DNA of 16,158 bases from CAVSWN01 sp046728115 (GTDB lineage Bacteria; Acidobacteriota; Vicinamibacteria; Vicinamibacterales; CAVVIG01). Each line of letters starts with the position of its first letter. Position 1 is the stretch's first letter. The position numbers were made by a program, and so were the translations under genes. The notes under the pieces are model-generated. The model was not told where the DNA came from. It saw nothing but the letters and a program-made list of their open reading frames with translations, and ran no database searches. Of this stretch, positions 14,637 to 16,158 are shown piece after piece. The DNA is taken from contig JBKPDW010000456.1 of NCBI GenBank assembly GCA_046728115.1, positions 1-16,158 of the forward strand. Direction: 5' to 3'.

Positions 14637-16158
14637 TCATTCGTGCCGGAGAGCGCTCATCGGATCGAGTCGCGACGCCGCGCGGGCTGGAATCCAGCCA
14701 GCGAGCAGTGCGACCGTCATCATCGCGGCAACGGCGCCGACAAGCGTGACGGGATCGGCGGCGTCGATCCCAAAGAGCATTGCGCGGACATATCGGCTGA
14801 GCGCCATACCGACCGCCACTCCAGCCGTCGCGCCGAGCGCCGCGAGCGTGGTGGCTTCGCAAAGGATCATCCGCAGCACGTCGCGTTTTTCGGCGCCGAG
14901 TGCCAGGCGCAAGCCAATTTCGCTCGTACGGCGGGACACCGCGTGCGCCAGCAGACCGTAGATGCCGATCGACGCCAGCACGAGCGCCAGCGCGCCGAAG
15001 GCCGACGTGAGCGCGACAAACAACCGCTCGCGTGACAACAGAGCGTCGATCTGCTGGCCCTGTGTGTGCACATCGAAGGCCACCAGGTCCTGGTCGATGC
15101 CACGCATCACGGTCCGGACGGCGTTCATCGTCGCCGCCTCCGTCATGCCCGAACGAACTTCGAACGTCACCGCGCCGCGCTCGGGACCGTGGGCGAAATG
15201 TCGAAAGAACGTCGCCGGTTTCGGCTCGCGAATCGCGCCAAACGGCGTGTCGCCGCAGACGCCGATGATCTCGTACAGCACGTCGCCGTTTCGCAAGGTT
15301 TTGCCGATCGGGTTTTCATCGGGAAAGAACTCGCGCACGAACTGCTGATTGACGACTGTCACCGGCGGAGATGTTTCACGTTCGCGACCGTCGAACGATC
15401 GACCCACGACGATCGGAATGCCCAGCGTCTCGAAAAACCGGCTGCCGACGTCGTTCACATACACCTCATCCCTCGGCCCTGGCGTGCGGCCGTTCGGCCC
15501 CACCCGGGTTCGCGAGCTGCCGCCGGAGAGCAGCACAGTCTCCGACAGGCTTGCCGCTTCAACACCGGGAATCGCACCGATTGCGGCGTCCAGACGTTCG
15601 AACAGCACCTTGCGAGCCGATCCGCTGTAGCGGGCACGGGGTGGATCGATCGTGAACAGCACGATGCGGTCGGGATTGAACCCGATATCGACGGCGCGCA
15701 GATTCCACAGAGTCCTCACGAACAGCCCCGCGGCGATGAGCAGCACGACCGACACACCGACCTGGATCACGACGAGAGAGCGGCCACGAAGCGTGCTGGT
15801 CGGCAGCACGGTCCGGCCGCCGTCCTGCAGCGCCGCTCTGATCTCCAGACCTAGCGCTCCCCAAATCGGCGCCACGCTGAACAAGACCGTCGTCCCAATC
15901 GTGACGATGGTTGTGAGCAGCAGCACGCGACCATCGAAGTCGGCGTCGAACTGAAGTTCGCCGTGGGCCCACGGCGGCAGCAGCAGACCAGGGATGGCAT
16001 CTCGCGTCCAGTACGCGAGCACGAGCCCCAGCACACCGCCGGCGGCGCCGAGCACGAGACCCTCGGTCAGGAGTTGACGCGTAATGCGCCACTTGCTCGC
16101 GCCGAGCGCCAGGCGCAGGCTGATCTCGCGCCGGCGCGCGACAGCACGCGCCAGGAGC
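14637..16158 (-). CDS. ADOP-type orphan permease, 5' end beyond window
   Basis: The last 506 residues are visible, and the gene begins beyond 16158. The visible part opens inside the first FtsX core at RREISLRLALGAS. Three membrane helices follow, then a periplasmic domain. The second core carries TSEIGLRLALGAEKRDVLRM, and the protein ends in LDPMSALRHE. The frame is open across the window edge, so the GTG near 16055 is only an internal codon. It lies 60 bases upstream of padR on the same strand but is separated from it by a clear promoter. Its own regulator, if any, should be outside the window. It is clearly related to the other two permeases, but the three sequences differ widely, so this is not a recent tandem duplication. 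Confidence 0.9.
   Translation of the reverse strand, partial: LLARAVARRREISLRLALGASKWRITRQLLTEGLVLGAAGGVLGLVLAYWTRDAIPGLLLPPWAHGELQFDADFDGRVLLLTTIVTIGTTVLFSVAPIWGALGLEIRAALQDGGRTVLPTSTLRGRSLVVIQVGVSVVLLIAAGLFVRTLWNLRAVDIGFNPDRIVLFTIDPPRARYSGSARKVLFERLDAAIGAIPGVEAASLSETVLLSGGSSRTRVGPNGRTPGPRDEVYVNDVGSRFFETLGIPIVVGRSFDGRERETSPPVTVVNQQFVREFFPDENPIGKTLRNGDVLYEIIGVCGDTPFGAIREPKPATFFRHFAHGPERGAVTFEVRSGMTEAATMNAVRTVMRGIDQDLVAFDVHTQGQQIDALLSRERLFVALTSAFGALALVLASIGIYGLLAHAVSRRTSEIGLRLALGAEKRDVLRMILCEATTLAALGATAGVAVGMALSRYVRAMLFGIDAADPVTLVGAVAAMMTVALLAGWIPARAASRLDPMSALRHE

Overview
The window is high-GC DNA that most likely comes from an acidobacterium, perhaps of the Vicinamibacteria. The main reason is three large orphan FtsX/MacB-type permeases of the ADOP kind (acidobacterial duplicated orphan permease), one of them coupled to a short PadR regulator in the arrangement typical of that phylum. 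No rRNA, tRNA, CRISPR array or intact mobile element was seen. No stretch of more than 300 bases lacks a gene or gene remnant.

Layout. Positions 104-2467 (minus) hold a complete ADOP permease whose start lies beside a palindromic repeat. Positions 2596-2979 (plus) hold the N-terminal stub of a ClC-type chloride channel that has lost the rest of its gene. Positions 3052-4302 (plus) encode an exported protein with an HExxxH motif and a beta-rich C-terminus, family not recognised. Positions 4433-5566 (minus) encode a flavin-containing monooxygenase-like enzyme. Positions 5663-6483 (plus) are a serine beta-lactamase/esterase pseudogene, missing its start and nucleophile, frameshifted by one base and cut short at the end.

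The most interesting part is 6554-11348. Two paralogous gene pairs diverge from a short control region at about 8783-8931. Each pair has one exported protein joining a mono-heme cytochrome c domain to a domain with the full copper-ligand pattern of PHM/DBM-type type II copper monooxygenases (HH, H, HxH, M), and one exported partner protein with a conserved AYEGW...GQPTHF region. Gene order within the two operons is opposite. This looks like a duplicated periplasmic copper/heme oxidoreductase module of unknown substrate.

Positions 11392-11484 (minus) appear to be the tail of a lost ankyrin-repeat gene. Positions 11539-14238 (minus, ADOP permease) and 14247-14576 (minus, PadR regulator) form a tight operon. 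Its promoter has a -10 element between two identical 16-base repeats spaced 21 bases apart, which are the probable PadR operators. A third ADOP permease (14637 to beyond 16158, minus) runs off the window. No ABC ATPase gene is visible near any of the permeases. Several genes without a clear Shine-Dalgarno sequence have a -10-like hexamer 6-7 bases before the start codon, suggesting leaderless transcripts. The three gene remnants point to repeated deletion or recombination in this region.
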